Positions 41,646 to 48,853 of a DNA stretch of 48,853 nt are shown piece by piece. Source of the DNA: a bacterium (GTDB lineage: Bacteria > Patescibacteriota > Patescibacteriia > Patescibacteriales > GWC2-42-12). The DNA lies in assembly GCA_030655095.1 (NCBI GenBank), contig JAURWF010000062.1:1-48853 (forward strand), read 5' to 3'. A program made the translations under genes and the position numbers. The first letter of the stretch is position 1. Each line of letters begins with the position of its first letter. The notes below the pieces were generated by a model. The model did no database searches. It was not told the DNA's origin and worked only from the letters and a program-made list of their open reading frames with translations.

Positions 41646-42665
41646 ATGAAATTTGTTCGAACAAAAAAACTTTTGTTTGCTAATAATAAGGGTGGAGTTG
41701 GCAAGACTACATTGGCTTTTAATACCGCTGTTAAATTTTCAGAAATGGGATACAAAACTGTTTTAATAGATTTGGATCCACAGTGTAATTTGTCCAGATT
41801 AGCGTTAGGTTTATTTGAAGAAACATTATTTTCTAACAGTCAAAAAACAATTTACACTGTTTTGGAAGGAATCATTAAAGGAGGATCTGATATTGACAGA
41901 AGCGTAAGTTTTGAAAAAATAAATAACAATAACAATCTATTCATTTTGCCAGGTAGCCTTAAATTATCTCAATACGAAAATTCATTAATCTCATCTTATG
42001 GAGAAGCAGCACAAGGAGTTGAAAGAGGTTTTTTTATTACAAGCGCGATTGATAGATTTTTAACAGAAAAAGGCTTGAATGAAGAAATTGATATTTTTAT
42101 TATTGATACATCGCCAAGTCTTAATTTATTAAATAGAGTGATATTTTTAGGATCAGATTATTTTATCACGCCTTTAATGCCCGATGCTTTTTCAGTTCAA
42201 GGTATTGAAAATTTGGGAAATACTTTTGAGGAATGGAAAGATAATTGGAAAAAAACAGCGAGAGTTTTAGCAAAAGATAAAGGGATTGCGCATAATAAAG
42301 TTTTGGATGGCGAAGGCTTGTTTATAGGTTATATAATAAATTCGTATAATCAGTATTCAAAAAAACCTATTAAAAGTAATGAAGAATGGATTGCCAAAAT
42401 TCCGAGCTTTATTAAAAAATATTTATCAGAAAAACATTGCAGAAATGGACTCGTTGAAAAATCTTGGAAATTAGAGTTAGCTTTAATTAAAGATTTTGGG
42501 CAATTATCACCATTAGCGCAAATCAAAAATAAGGCAATATTTAATCTTGATCCAACTATCGATGGTTTTGAAAATATAAAAGGAACAAGGGAAAATTTAG
42601 AACAATCACAAAAAGAATTTACTCAACTTTCAGAAAAGATTTTAAAGATATTGTTAGAATATTAG
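41646..42665 (+). CDS. Orphan ParA/Soj-like ATPase
   Basis: A 339-aa deviant Walker-type ATPase. NNKGGVGKTTLAFNTA near 13-28 is the P-loop with the signature Lys, LIDLDPQCNLSRLAL near 44-58 is switch I, and DIFIIDTSPSLNLLNR near 146-161 is Walker B. A family-typical segment GYIINSYNQYSKKP follows near 230. There is no ParB gene or recognisable centromere site next to it. Similar solitary ATPases are common in mobile regions. With the SGNH hydrolase it separates ybeY from dgkA, which are normally neighbours, so both were probably inserted. Role unknown. Confidence 0.8.
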   Translation: MKFVRTKKLLFANNKGGVGKTTLAFNTAVKFSEMGYKTVLIDLDPQCNLSRLALGLFEETLFSNSQKTIYTVLEGIIKGGSDIDRSVSFEKINNNNNLFILPGSLKLSQYENSLISSYGEAAQGVERGFFITSAIDRFLTEKGLNEEIDIFIIDTSPSLNLLNRVIFLGSDYFITPLMPDAFSVQGIENLGNTFEEWKDNWKKTARVLAKDKGIAHNKVLDGEGLFIGYIINSYNQYSKKPIKSNEEWIAKIPSFIKKYLSEKHCRNGLVEKSWKLELALIKDFGQLSPLAQIKNKAIFNLDPTIDGFENIKGTRENLEQSQKEFTQLSEKILKILLEY

Positions 42666-42673
42666 AAAATTTT

Positions 42674-43048
42674 ATGATAAGAATAAAGAGATTGGCTAAA
42701 AGTTTTGTTTATGCATGGCGAGGGCTGTGTAAGGTTTTTAAAGAGGAACAAAATTTACAAATTCAAACAGCGGGTGGTTTGTTGATTTTTATTTTAGCTT
42801 ATTTTTTTCAAATAAGTCGTTGGGAGTGGATAGTGTTAGTTTTAATAGTAATTTTAGTAATTTTAATGGAATTAGCTAATAGTGTTGTGGAAAGAATTAC
42901 AGATGCATTAAAGCCAAGAATAAGTAGTTATGTTAAAGAGATAAAAGATATTATGGCAGCAGGCGTATTAGTGGCCTCTATAGCAGCGCTTATTGTTGGT
43001 TGTATAATTTTTTGGCCATACTTAATAAAATTATTTGGACAATTTTAA
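42674..43048 (+). CDS. dgkA: Diacylglycerol/undecaprenol kinase
   Basis: A 124-aa integral membrane kinase. It has an amphipathic N-terminus (AKSFVYAWRGLCKVFKEEQN) and three membrane helices at about 32-52, 54-75 and 95-118. The active-site motif ELANSVVERITD near 67-78 corresponds to E-x2-N-x3-E of the DgkA family. It phosphorylates diacylglycerol or, as in Gram-positive bacteria, undecaprenol, which would recycle the polyprenyl carrier used by the glycan locus. The substrate cannot be told from sequence. It precedes ftsA by 56 bp. Confidence 0.87.
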   Translation: MIRIKRLAKSFVYAWRGLCKVFKEEQNLQIQTAGGLLIFILAYFFQISRWEWIVLVLIVILVILMELANSVVERITDALKPRISSYVKEIKDIMAAGVLVASIAALIVGCIIFWPYLIKLFGQF

Positions 43049-43104
43049 ATAATTTTAGTATAATAAATTTGTAATTTGTATTATTAATAATAATTTGTAT
43101 TTTT

Positions 43105-44367
43105 ATGAAAGATGATATTGTAGCAGGTTTAGATATCGGCTCTACTTCTGTTAGATTGGTTGTTGGACAGCGAATGTCTTCAAATGAATCTGGCGAGCAA
43201 TTGCGAATATTAGGCGCTGTTTCTGTTCCTTCAGAGGGAATAAATAGGGGCGTTGTTAATAGTATTGAAGATACTACTTCAGCTATTTCCGCTTGTTTAG
43301 AAAAAGCAGAAAGATTAATTGGCGTGTCTGTTTCTAATGTTTGGGTAGGCATTAATGGACCAAATTTGAAATGTGAAAAAAGTCATGGTGTTGTGGCAGT
43401 TGGTAGGAGTGATAATGAAATTACCGAAGATGACATTGAGCGAGCTGTTGAAGCTGCTCAGGCTTTAGCAGTTCCACCAAATTATGAGATTCTCCATGTT
43501 ATCCCTGTCAAATTTACTGTTGATAATCAGGAAGATATTAAAGATCCATTAGGTATGACTGGTGTGCGATTAGAAGTGGAAATTTTAATTATTCAGGGTT
43601 TGTCTAGTCAAATTAAAAATTTAACAAAAGCTATTTATCGTACTGGTTTGGAAATTGAAGATTTGGTTTTATCGCCACTAGCTGCTTCTGAAGTGGTTAT
43701 TGATCATAAGCAAAAAGAATTAGGTGTAGCCTTAGTTAATATAGGAGCTTCTACTACTAGTTTGGCTGTTTTTGAAGAAGGCGAGCTTTTGCATGCAGCT
43801 GTTTTGTCAATAGGATCAGAGCATATTACTGCTGATATAGCTATTGGTTTAAGGTGTCCTATAAATTTAGCTGAAAGAATTAAATTAGAGCATGGTTATG
43901 CTTGCGCCGAGCAATTTACTAAAAAGGATGAGATTGATATTAGTGATTTGGCTAAAGAAGAAAATGCAAGTGATGAAACAATGATTATTTCTAAAAAATA
44001 TGTTGCTGAAATTATTGAAGCGCGGGTTGAAGAAATTTTTGAGAAAATTGATAATGAGTTAAAAAAGATTGATCGTTCTGGAATGTTGCCTGGCGGTATT
44101 TTTTTGATTGGTGGTGGATCTAAATTATTGGGCTTAATTAAGGTGGCAAAAGATAATTTGCGTCTTCCTGTTTGTCTCGGCGTTAATAGAAATATTATAG
44201 CTACTATAGATAAAATTAATGATACTACTTATTTAACAGCTTTAGGATTAATGGCATGGGGTAATAAATTAAATAAAAGTAAACACGGATCAAAAAGAGG
44301 AAGTAAAGGAATTATTGGTCAGGTAATTAAAAAAATAAAGCAACGCTTTAGTTCCCTTATTCCCTAA
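43105..44367 (+). CDS. ftsA: Cell-division protein FtsA
   Basis: A 420-aa actin-like ATPase that ties FtsZ to the membrane. Phosphate loop 1 is GLDIGSTSVRLVVGQ at 8-22, loop 2 is VNIGASTTSLAVFEEG near 211-226, and the adenosine site is GGIFLIGGGSKLLGL near 329-343. The SHS2/1C domain lies around 85-165. The C-terminus IGQVIKKIKQRFSSLIP forms the amphipathic membrane-targeting helix. Followed 72 bp later by ftsZ, as in most bacteria. Everything needed for function appears intact. Confidence 0.93.
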   Translation: MKDDIVAGLDIGSTSVRLVVGQRMSSNESGEQLRILGAVSVPSEGINRGVVNSIEDTTSAISACLEKAERLIGVSVSNVWVGINGPNLKCEKSHGVVAVGRSDNEITEDDIERAVEAAQALAVPPNYEILHVIPVKFTVDNQEDIKDPLGMTGVRLEVEILIIQGLSSQIKNLTKAIYRTGLEIEDLVLSPLAASEVVIDHKQKELGVALVNIGASTTSLAVFEEGELLHAAVLSIGSEHITADIAIGLRCPINLAERIKLEHGYACAEQFTKKDEIDISDLAKEENASDETMIISKKYVAEIIEARVEEIFEKIDNELKKIDRSGMLPGGIFLIGGGSKLLGLIKVAKDNLRLPVCLGVNRNIIATIDKINDTTYLTALGLMAWGNKLNKSKHGSKRGSKGIIGQVIKKIKQRFSSLIP

Positions 44368-44404
44368 AGGTCTTGAAATATTTTTAATTGTAGTTTAATA
44401 TAAA

Positions 44405-44426
44405 ATTAGTTAACTGATTAACTAAT
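44405..44426. promoter_or_regulatory. Inverted repeat upstream of ftsZ
   Basis: ATTAGTTAA-CTGA-TTAACTAAT, perfect 9-bp arms with a 4-nt centre, 13 bp before the ftsZ ATG and 37 bp after the ftsA stop. It might be a regulator site or an RNA hairpin that affects ftsZ translation. It is AT-only in its arms apart from one G/C pair, so chance is possible. Confidence 0.4.
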
Positions 44427-44439
44427 TAATTATCTATAT

Positions 44440-45612
44440 ATGGCAGAAGTAAAACCAGTAGTAGAAACATTTGCTAAAATTAAAGTGATTGGAGTCGGTG
44501 GTGGTGGTGGTAGCGCTGTTAATAGGATGATTGAATTTGGCATTAGAGGTGTTGAATTTATTGCTGTTAATACAGATGTTCAGGCTTTGCATTACAATAA
44601 GGCAAGCAAGAAAATTCATATTGGGAAAACGATTACTCGTGGATTGGGAGCTGGAATGAATCCTGAATTGGGTCGGCAGTCAGCAGAAGAATCGCAAAAT
44701 GATCTCAGAGATGCGTTGAAAGATGTTGATATGGTTTTTGTGACTTGTGGATTAGGTGGTGGAACAGGCACAGGTGCTTCGCCAATTATTGCTGAGATTG
44801 CTCGTGATCTAGGCGCTTTAACTGTAGCAGTGGTAACTAAACCATTTGCTTTTGAAGGAGCGCAAAGAAAAAATATTGCTGAACGTGGTTTAGCGGAATT
44901 GTCTGATAAAGTAGACACAATTATTACTATTCCTAATGATAAATTATTACAAATTATTGATAAAAAAACATCGCTTTTAGATGCTTTTACAGTTGTTGAT
45001 GAAATTTTAAGGCAGGGAGTTCAGGGTATTTCAGAATTAATTACAATACCTGGATTGATTAATGTTGACTTTGCTGATGTTAAAGCAGTAATGTCAAATG
45101 CTGGTAGTGCTTTAATGGGGATTGGTCAGGCTAGTGGAGAAAACAAGGCCATTGAAGCTGCCAAGGCTGCTATTAGTTCGCCTTTGCTTGAAATGTCTAT
45201 TGAAGGTGCTTGCGGTATTCTTTTTACTATAGTTGGTGGTCCAAATTTATCTATGCATGAAGTTAATGAGGCTGCTAAAATTATTACTTCTTCAGCTAAT
45301 GAAGATGCAAAAATAATTTTTGGTGCAGTTATTGATGATAAATATAAAGATGAAATTAAAATAACAGTTGTTGCAACAGGTTTTGATGGTCGTAAAATTG
45401 GAGTAAGTGAAATAATAGCTAATGAAAGGGCATATACCCCTAATGTTTTTATTAGTGCAGAGGAGGATAAAGAGAAGTGGGAGATTAAGAAAAAAAGTAA
45501 AGTTTCTTCTCTAAAACAAGCTCAAGCTGAACCTGCACAAAAAAAAGGATCAGAGTCAGATGAAGAAGACGAACTAGGCATCCCAGCATTTATTCGGAAG
45601 AAGATGATGTAG
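44440..45612 (+). CDS. ftsZ: Cell-division GTPase FtsZ
   Basis: A 390-aa tubulin homologue that forms the division ring. VIGVGGGGGSAVNRM lies at 16-30, the tubulin signature GGGTGTGASP at 106-115, and the T7 synergy loop NVDFADVKAVM at 208-218. The C-terminal linker is about 45 residues of charged sequence. The tail DELGIPAFIRKKMM is the conserved peptide that binds FtsA, so the ring-anchoring partners are matched in this locus. The frame is intact. The gene is followed by a 507-bp gap without a recognised gene. Confidence 0.96.
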   Translation: MAEVKPVVETFAKIKVIGVGGGGGSAVNRMIEFGIRGVEFIAVNTDVQALHYNKASKKIHIGKTITRGLGAGMNPELGRQSAEESQNDLRDALKDVDMVFVTCGLGGGTGTGASPIIAEIARDLGALTVAVVTKPFAFEGAQRKNIAERGLAELSDKVDTIITIPNDKLLQIIDKKTSLLDAFTVVDEILRQGVQGISELITIPGLINVDFADVKAVMSNAGSALMGIGQASGENKAIEAAKAAISSPLLEMSIEGACGILFTIVGGPNLSMHEVNEAAKIITSSANEDAKIIFGAVIDDKYKDEIKITVVATGFDGRKIGVSEIIANERAYTPNVFISAEEDKEKWEIKKKSKVSSLKQAQAEPAQKKGSESDEEDELGIPAFIRKKMM

Positions 45613-45627
45613 AGAGCAAAGATATTG

Positions 45628-45663
45628 TTTGTATATTATGCAATATTGTGCATAATATACAAA
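45628..45663. repeat. 15-bp-arm hairpin after ftsZ
   Basis: TTTGTATATTATGCA, loop ATATTG, and TGCATAATATACAAA: perfect arms, 15 bp after the ftsZ stop. It has few G/C pairs and no T-run, so it is a poor terminator. Its first 12 bases, TTTGTATATTAT, also occur in the right arm of the operator palindrome of the first AbiE pair (1651-1662). Confidence 0.75.
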
Positions 45664-45797
45664 AACACTTCGCATATAAACGAGTTGTTCGAAATAAATT
45701 TTAGCTAGTAAAAACAAAGTTAAATGAGTTGTTTTGCGATAGTTTAATATTTAAAGAAAGGTTTTTATTCTTCAGCTAAAATTTACATCGTACAACA

Positions 45798-45931
45798 AAG
45801 AATATCTGGTTCAAGAATTTTTCATTAATAATATTAATAAGGAGTAAAAAAATTCTTTCAACCCATATTTTTGCCTCTTTTTCTTTTATAAAATATAATA
45901 AGGAAGTGAGACAAAAACATCAGATATTCTT
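45798..45931. other. Nested inverted repeats in the 507-bp ftsZ-AbiE gap (possible structured RNA)
   Basis: AAGAATATCTG (45798-45808) pairs perfectly with CAGATATTCTT (45921-45931). Directly inside, GTTCAAGAATTTTT (45809-45822) pairs with AAAAAATTCTTTCAAC (about 45847-45862) with one mismatch. A small ATTAAT/ATTAAT stem caps it. Known RNA genes (tRNA, tmRNA, RNase P, SRP) are not recognised. Elsewhere in the gap there is a 12-bp palindrome GTATTATAATAC (45985-45996) and, just before the AbiE start, TACGA-ATAA-TCGTA (46090-46103). Confidence 0.35.
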
Positions 45932-46119
45932 AGACGTTAGCTGACAGATCTCTAATACAAAATAAACATAAATTGTTTAATAGAGTATTATAATACAAAC
46001 TGTTAGAGTAGAGCATTTCTATTCTCGTTGACATCATCTTATTTTTTGTTGCCAAGATTTAAAATATATGTTATTTTAATTCTAAAGAGTACGAATAATC
46101 GTATTTATTGGAAACAAAT

Positions 46120-46743
46120 ATGCAATATATTGAGTTAAAGGAAAAATTAAACGAATATGTGGTTTTTACTTCGCAAGACATAAATAAGGTTGATGCGTTG
46201 TTTTATCGTTCTCGTTTGAATGATTGGCAAGATAAGGGATATATAAAAAAGATTCGTAGAGGATATTATATGTTTGCTGATCAAAATTTAAATGAAGCTG
46301 TTTTATTTTGTGTTGCTAATAAGATTTATTTACCATCTTATATTTCATTTGAAATGGCTTTATCTAATTATGGGTTAATCCCGGAAAGTGTTTATGGTAT
46401 CACTTCGGCTACCTCAAATAAAACTAATCGCTTTAAAACTGAAATAGGTGAATTTATTTATCATCATCTTAAGCCGGAATTGTTGTTCGGTTATGAGTTG
46501 ATTACGCTCGGCGGAATATCATACAAGATGGCTAATATTGAGAAGACAATTTTAGATTATTTTTATATTAATTCGCATTTAAAGACAGAAGCAGATTTTT
46601 CTGAGTTGAGAATAAACGAAGAAGAATTTAATTCAAAGGTGAATAAGGATAAGTTAATGAAGTATTTAAATTCATTTAATAATAAGAGTTTAGAGCGAAG
46701 AATTAATAAGTTTTTAAAGTATATAAATTATGTTAATGCTTAA
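46120..46743 (+). CDS. AbiEi-like antitoxin / autorepressor, second pair
   Basis: A 207-aa protein. The N-terminal winged-helix region has VFTSQDINKVD, FYRSRLNDWQDKGYIKKIRRG and YYMFADQ. The AbiEi-type middle contains YISFEMALSNYGLIPESVYG near 72-91, and NIEKTILDYFYINSHL comes later. I chose ATG 46120; the upstream TTG at 46108 has no support. The protein differs strongly from the AbiEi-like protein at 1673, so the two pairs were acquired separately or split long ago. The small palindrome TACGA-ATAA-TCGTA ends 17 bp before the ATG and may be its operator. Confidence 0.75.
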   Translation: MQYIELKEKLNEYVVFTSQDINKVDALFYRSRLNDWQDKGYIKKIRRGYYMFADQNLNEAVLFCVANKIYLPSYISFEMALSNYGLIPESVYGITSATSNKTNRFKTEIGEFIYHHLKPELLFGYELITLGGISYKMANIEKTILDYFYINSHLKTEADFSELRINEEEFNSKVNKDKLMKYLNSFNNKSLERRINKFLKYINYVNA

Positions 46744-47506
46744 AGAAATTGAAAAGCAATATCCGAATAATTTAAGATCATACAAGCGCAATATTTTACG
46801 TGAGTATCTGCAGTACAAAATATTAGAGTTAATTTTTAATTCACCATTGGCGAATAAACTTTCATTTTTGGGTGGCACAGCTTTATGTATTATATATAAT
46901 AATAACAGATTTTCAGAGGATCTTGATTTTGATAATTTTGGTTTGACCGAGGAAGAGTTTATAAAGCTTACAGAGGAAGTACAAAATGGAATGATAAAAT
47001 TGGGCTTTGAAACAGAAATAAGAAATGTATTTAAGGGTGCTTTTCGCTGTTATCTTAAAATTCCAAAAGTGTTATTGGACAATGAATTAGCTGTTATGCC
47101 AGATGAAAAGATGATGATTCAAATTGATACTGCGCCTCATGGATTTAAATATAATCCTGACAAAAAAATTCTGAATAAGTTTGATATATTCACGCAAATT
47201 TTTTCTACTCCATTAGATATATTACTATCACAAAAAATATATACGATTTTTAATCGTAATCGCGCTAAGGGTAGAGATTTCTTTGACACAATTTTTCTTT
47301 TAGGATTAACTAAGCCGAATTATGATTATTTGAAGTTAAAGATGGGAGTTGATAATTGGCCGGATATAAAGAAGAAACTTTTGGAAAAAACGGAAAAACT
47401 AGATTTAGCTGGATTGGTAAAGGACGTTGAGCCATATTTATTTAGTCCGAGTGATTCAAAGAAGATCGCTTTGTTTAGGGAATGCATTGAACAGATAGAA
47501 TCTTAA
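46730..47506 (+). CDS. AbiEii-like nucleotidyltransferase toxin, second pair
   Basis: A 258-aa protein with the nucleotidyltransferase signature FLGGTALCIIYNNNRFSEDL near 46-65 followed by DFDN; the metal-binding acids are in DLDFD. KGRDFFDTIFLLGL near 180-193 is the AbiEii/AbiGii-type second motif. The start overlaps the antitoxin stop by 14 bp (ATG 46730; ATG 46736 is equally possible), so the pair is translationally coupled. The RNA target is unknown. Motif layout matches the toxin at 2352, but the sequences are otherwise well diverged. Confidence 0.82.
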   Translation: MLMLKEIEKQYPNNLRSYKRNILREYLQYKILELIFNSPLANKLSFLGGTALCIIYNNNRFSEDLDFDNFGLTEEEFIKLTEEVQNGMIKLGFETEIRNVFKGAFRCYLKIPKVLLDNELAVMPDEKMMIQIDTAPHGFKYNPDKKILNKFDIFTQIFSTPLDILLSQKIYTIFNRNRAKGRDFFDTIFLLGLTKPNYDYLKLKMGVDNWPDIKKKLLEKTEKLDLAGLVKDVEPYLFSPSDSKKIALFRECIEQIES

Positions 47507-47579
47507 TTTGTATTTTTTAAAAATAATTAGAAAGTTGGTATTGTTGTTAAATAGCAAGCTAAAAATAATAGTAGATATT

Positions 47580-47640
47580 CCTCGTCAGCTTATTGCGAGG
47601 TTTCCTTGAGGGAAAGTTTGAAAACCGCAGTGGTTTTTCA
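47580..47640. repeat. Compact element of three consecutive hairpins
   Basis: CCTCG...CGAGG (47580-47600), TTTCC-TTGAG-GGAAA (47601-47615) and TGAAAACC...GGTTTTTCA (47619-47640) follow one another with hardly a gap. Three stems in 61 bp suggest a REP-type or attachment element, or a structured leader. It lies in the 229-bp gap between the AbiEii and Fic genes. Confidence 0.55.
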
Positions 47641-47667
47641 AGATAAATTTCTACAATACAGGGCAAC

Positions 47668-47696
47668 TTGTATTATCCGCTGTAATCGGTTATAAT
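47668..47696 (+). promoter_or_regulatory. Predicted promoter of the Fic gene
   Basis: TTGTAT (47668-47673), 17-bp spacer, perfect TATAAT (47691-47696). The inverted repeat CTATA-TGTAG-TATAG (47700-47714) overlaps the expected start point and could be an operator. The Fic ATG lies 39 bp after the -10 box. Confidence 0.65.
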
Positions 47697-47735
47697 CCAC
47701 TATATGTAGTATAGCGTTAACATTTAACTAAGTAT

Positions 47736-48746
47736 ATGGACGACATTATCAAAAAATTTGATCATCGAATAAAAAATCCTGACCCACACATCGTGATTTT
47801 TTTGACTGAGGTTGATGGTATTCGGGGTGAATTTAAATCAAGTTTAAGAATGACTCCACAGGCAATAACTAATCTTCGTAAGTCTACGCTCATTACCTCG
47901 GCCGGTGCATCTAACCGTATTGAGGGAGGAAAACTAAACGATGAAGAGGTTGAGAAGGTTATGTGTGGACTTGCAGTCTCTAAGTTTGCGGATCGTGATT
48001 CTCAAGAAGTACAGGGTTATCTTGAAACGCTTCAGAATGTTTTTGATAGTTTTCAAACTTTGCCACTTCGGGAGAGTGTAATTACTTCGCTCCATAATCA
48101 GCTTCTTAAATACTCTAATAAGGATGATACGCATCGCGGCGGTTATAAAAAGAAAGAAAATGCGGTTGGTGTTCTCGGACCGGACGGTAACGTGGCGCGG
48201 ATAATGTTTGAGACGACAAAAGCATATCTCACTCCTAAAGAAATGCAGGAGCTCGTGGATTGGACAGTTGATGCACTTGAAAAAAATCGCTTCCATCAAC
48301 TTCTTATCATCGCCAATTTCATTGTTGAGTTTTTGAAAATCCATCCGTTTGAAGATGGCAACGGGCGGCTTTCACGTGTGCTTACGAATCTTTTGCTTTT
48401 GCGTTTTGGTTATCAGTTTGTGCAGTATGTCTCACACGAGCAGATTGTTGAACGTCGTAAGGATGAATATTATATTGCACTTCGCAAATCGCAGGAGACA
48501 TTTAAGACTGATCACGACACGATCTCCCCATGGCTCAACTTTTTTCTTTCGGTCGTTAAAGAGCAAGCCACAAAAGCTCTCACATATCTCGAAGAGGAAA
48601 AAATCGAGGACATACTTTCGTCTAAGCAATATGAGGTATGGAAATACCTATCAAGTGTCGAGGAAGCGGCTCCTGGTGAAATCGTTAAAGCGACAGACAT
48701 TGCGCTTGGCACAGCAGGCTGTCTAAAAAGCCCTTTAACAATTTAA
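47736..48746 (+). CDS. Fic-family AMP-transferase, 3' end replaced by the terminal repeat
   Basis: A 336-aa open frame. The catalytic motif HPFEDGNGRLSR is near 204-215, and GGYKKKENAVGV near 134-145 forms the flap before it. Residues 52-62 (SAGASNRIEGG) carry the S/T-x3-E-G inhibitory motif at the N-terminal side, as in class II Fic proteins, which are self-inhibited. The family's C-terminal winged helix begins (KQYEVWKYLSS, GEIVKATDIALG) but is cut at 48713, where the 140-bp repeat starts. The last 11 codons belong to the repeat. The gene is GC-richer than its neighbours (27 of 60 at 48361-48420), so it is probably acquired. Confidence 0.85.
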   Translation: MDDIIKKFDHRIKNPDPHIVIFLTEVDGIRGEFKSSLRMTPQAITNLRKSTLITSAGASNRIEGGKLNDEEVEKVMCGLAVSKFADRDSQEVQGYLETLQNVFDSFQTLPLRESVITSLHNQLLKYSNKDDTHRGGYKKKENAVGVLGPDGNVARIMFETTKAYLTPKEMQELVDWTVDALEKNRFHQLLIIANFIVEFLKIHPFEDGNGRLSRVLTNLLLLRFGYQFVQYVSHEQIVERRKDEYYIALRKSQETFKTDHDTISPWLNFFLSVVKEQATKALTYLEEEKIEDILSSKQYEVWKYLSSVEEAAPGEIVKATDIALGTAGCLKSPLTI

Positions 48747-48853
48747 TAAATCAGACAAATTAAGGCTATTTTGCCCTTAGACCATTGCTGGTAGCCTCAT
48801 TAAAGCAGCTAATTGTAATTTTTTTATATCTTTATTCTCTTTTTTAATCCAAT
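48714..48853. repeat. Right copy of the 140-bp terminal inverted repeat
   Basis: Exact reverse complement of 2-141. It starts GCAGGCTGTCTAAAAAGCCC, which looks like the kind of end found on insertion sequences, and interrupts the Fic gene. Reading inward on the - strand it again carries the 25-residue frame ending LMRLPAMV with its stop at 48777-48779. Confidence 0.95.

Noticed and set aside
41646..42665. Chromosome or plasmid partition locus
   Set aside because: No ParB gene and no cluster of parS-like sites adjoin the ParA-like gene.
45628..45663. ftsZ terminator
   Set aside because: The stem is nearly all A-T and is followed by AAACAC, not a T-run.
1..48853. tRNA, rRNA, tmRNA, RNase P or SRP RNA genes
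   Set aside because: No T-loop GTTCGAATC-like context with matching acceptor stems and no conserved cores of the other RNAs were seen; faint ones could have been missed without a covariance search.

Overview
The window looks like part of a Candidate Phyla Radiation (Patescibacteria) genome, probably of Parcubacteria type. It is AT-rich, its genes are tightly packed and mostly lack Shine-Dalgarno sequences, and it uses ordinary stop codons including TGA. It carries an ftsA-ftsZ pair, a ybeY/dgkA neighbourhood, a compact Rel protein, and large surface proteins with a VirB2/TrbC-like pilin hairpin at the N-terminus, as is common in that group. The assignment rests on gene content only.

Layout. 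(1) 1-6545, mostly + strand: UDP-glucose dehydrogenase, an AbiEi/AbiEii-type toxin-antitoxin pair, a nucleotide-sugar epimerase, the decayed 3' end of a second epimerase, and two glycosyltransferases. (2) 20017-6564, - strand: one long cell-surface glycan locus. It encodes a polyprenyl-phosphate sugar transferase, a Wzm/Wzt-type ABC exporter split by a GxxExxY gene, two methyltransferases, a three-domain glycosyltransferase, a frameshifted glycosyltransferase, another glycosyltransferase, and three enzymes that fit UDP-N-acetyl-L-fucosamine or UDP-N-acetyl-L-quinovosamine synthesis. An 18-codon stump of a gmd-like gene lies between the sugar transferase and wzm. (3) 20077-23522, + strand: a lysA-dapL-dapB operon with strong Shine-Dalgarno sites and clearly higher GC, probably acquired, preceded by a lysine-rich mini-ORF. 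(4) 23795-27656: lepB, hisS, rpsU and a convergent rel. (5) 27771-40362: a surface-protein block with two pilin-hairpin proteins (560 and 1813 aa), a BRO/DinD-like gene, a protein with TSP3 calcium-binding and pseudopilin-like parts, a HEPN-MNT toxin-antitoxin pair and two membrane-anchored proteins with DxDxDG repeats. (6) 40614-45612: ybeY, an SGNH hydrolase and an orphan ParA (both apparently inserted), dgkA, ftsA, ftsZ. (7) 46120-48746: a second AbiE-type pair and a Fic protein cut off by a repeat.

The most unusual structure lies between the genes. A 140-bp perfect inverted repeat forms both ends of the window. A family of 9-bp-period repeats sits directly before start codons in one orientation and directly after stop codons in the other. 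A 23-bp-arm palindrome overlaps the promoter of the first AbiE pair. ACGAAT motifs surround the GxxExxY gene, and an 8-bp, frame-changing tandem repeat lies inside a signal-peptide sequence.

How the parts fit: regions 1 and 2 make nucleotide sugars, build a glycan on a polyprenyl carrier and export it. Region 5 supplies surface or secreted proteins, for which lepB may provide the signal peptidase. Region 6 covers cell division and polyprenol or diacylglycerol phosphorylation. Three toxin-antitoxin-type pairs and a Fic gene have been added to this background.
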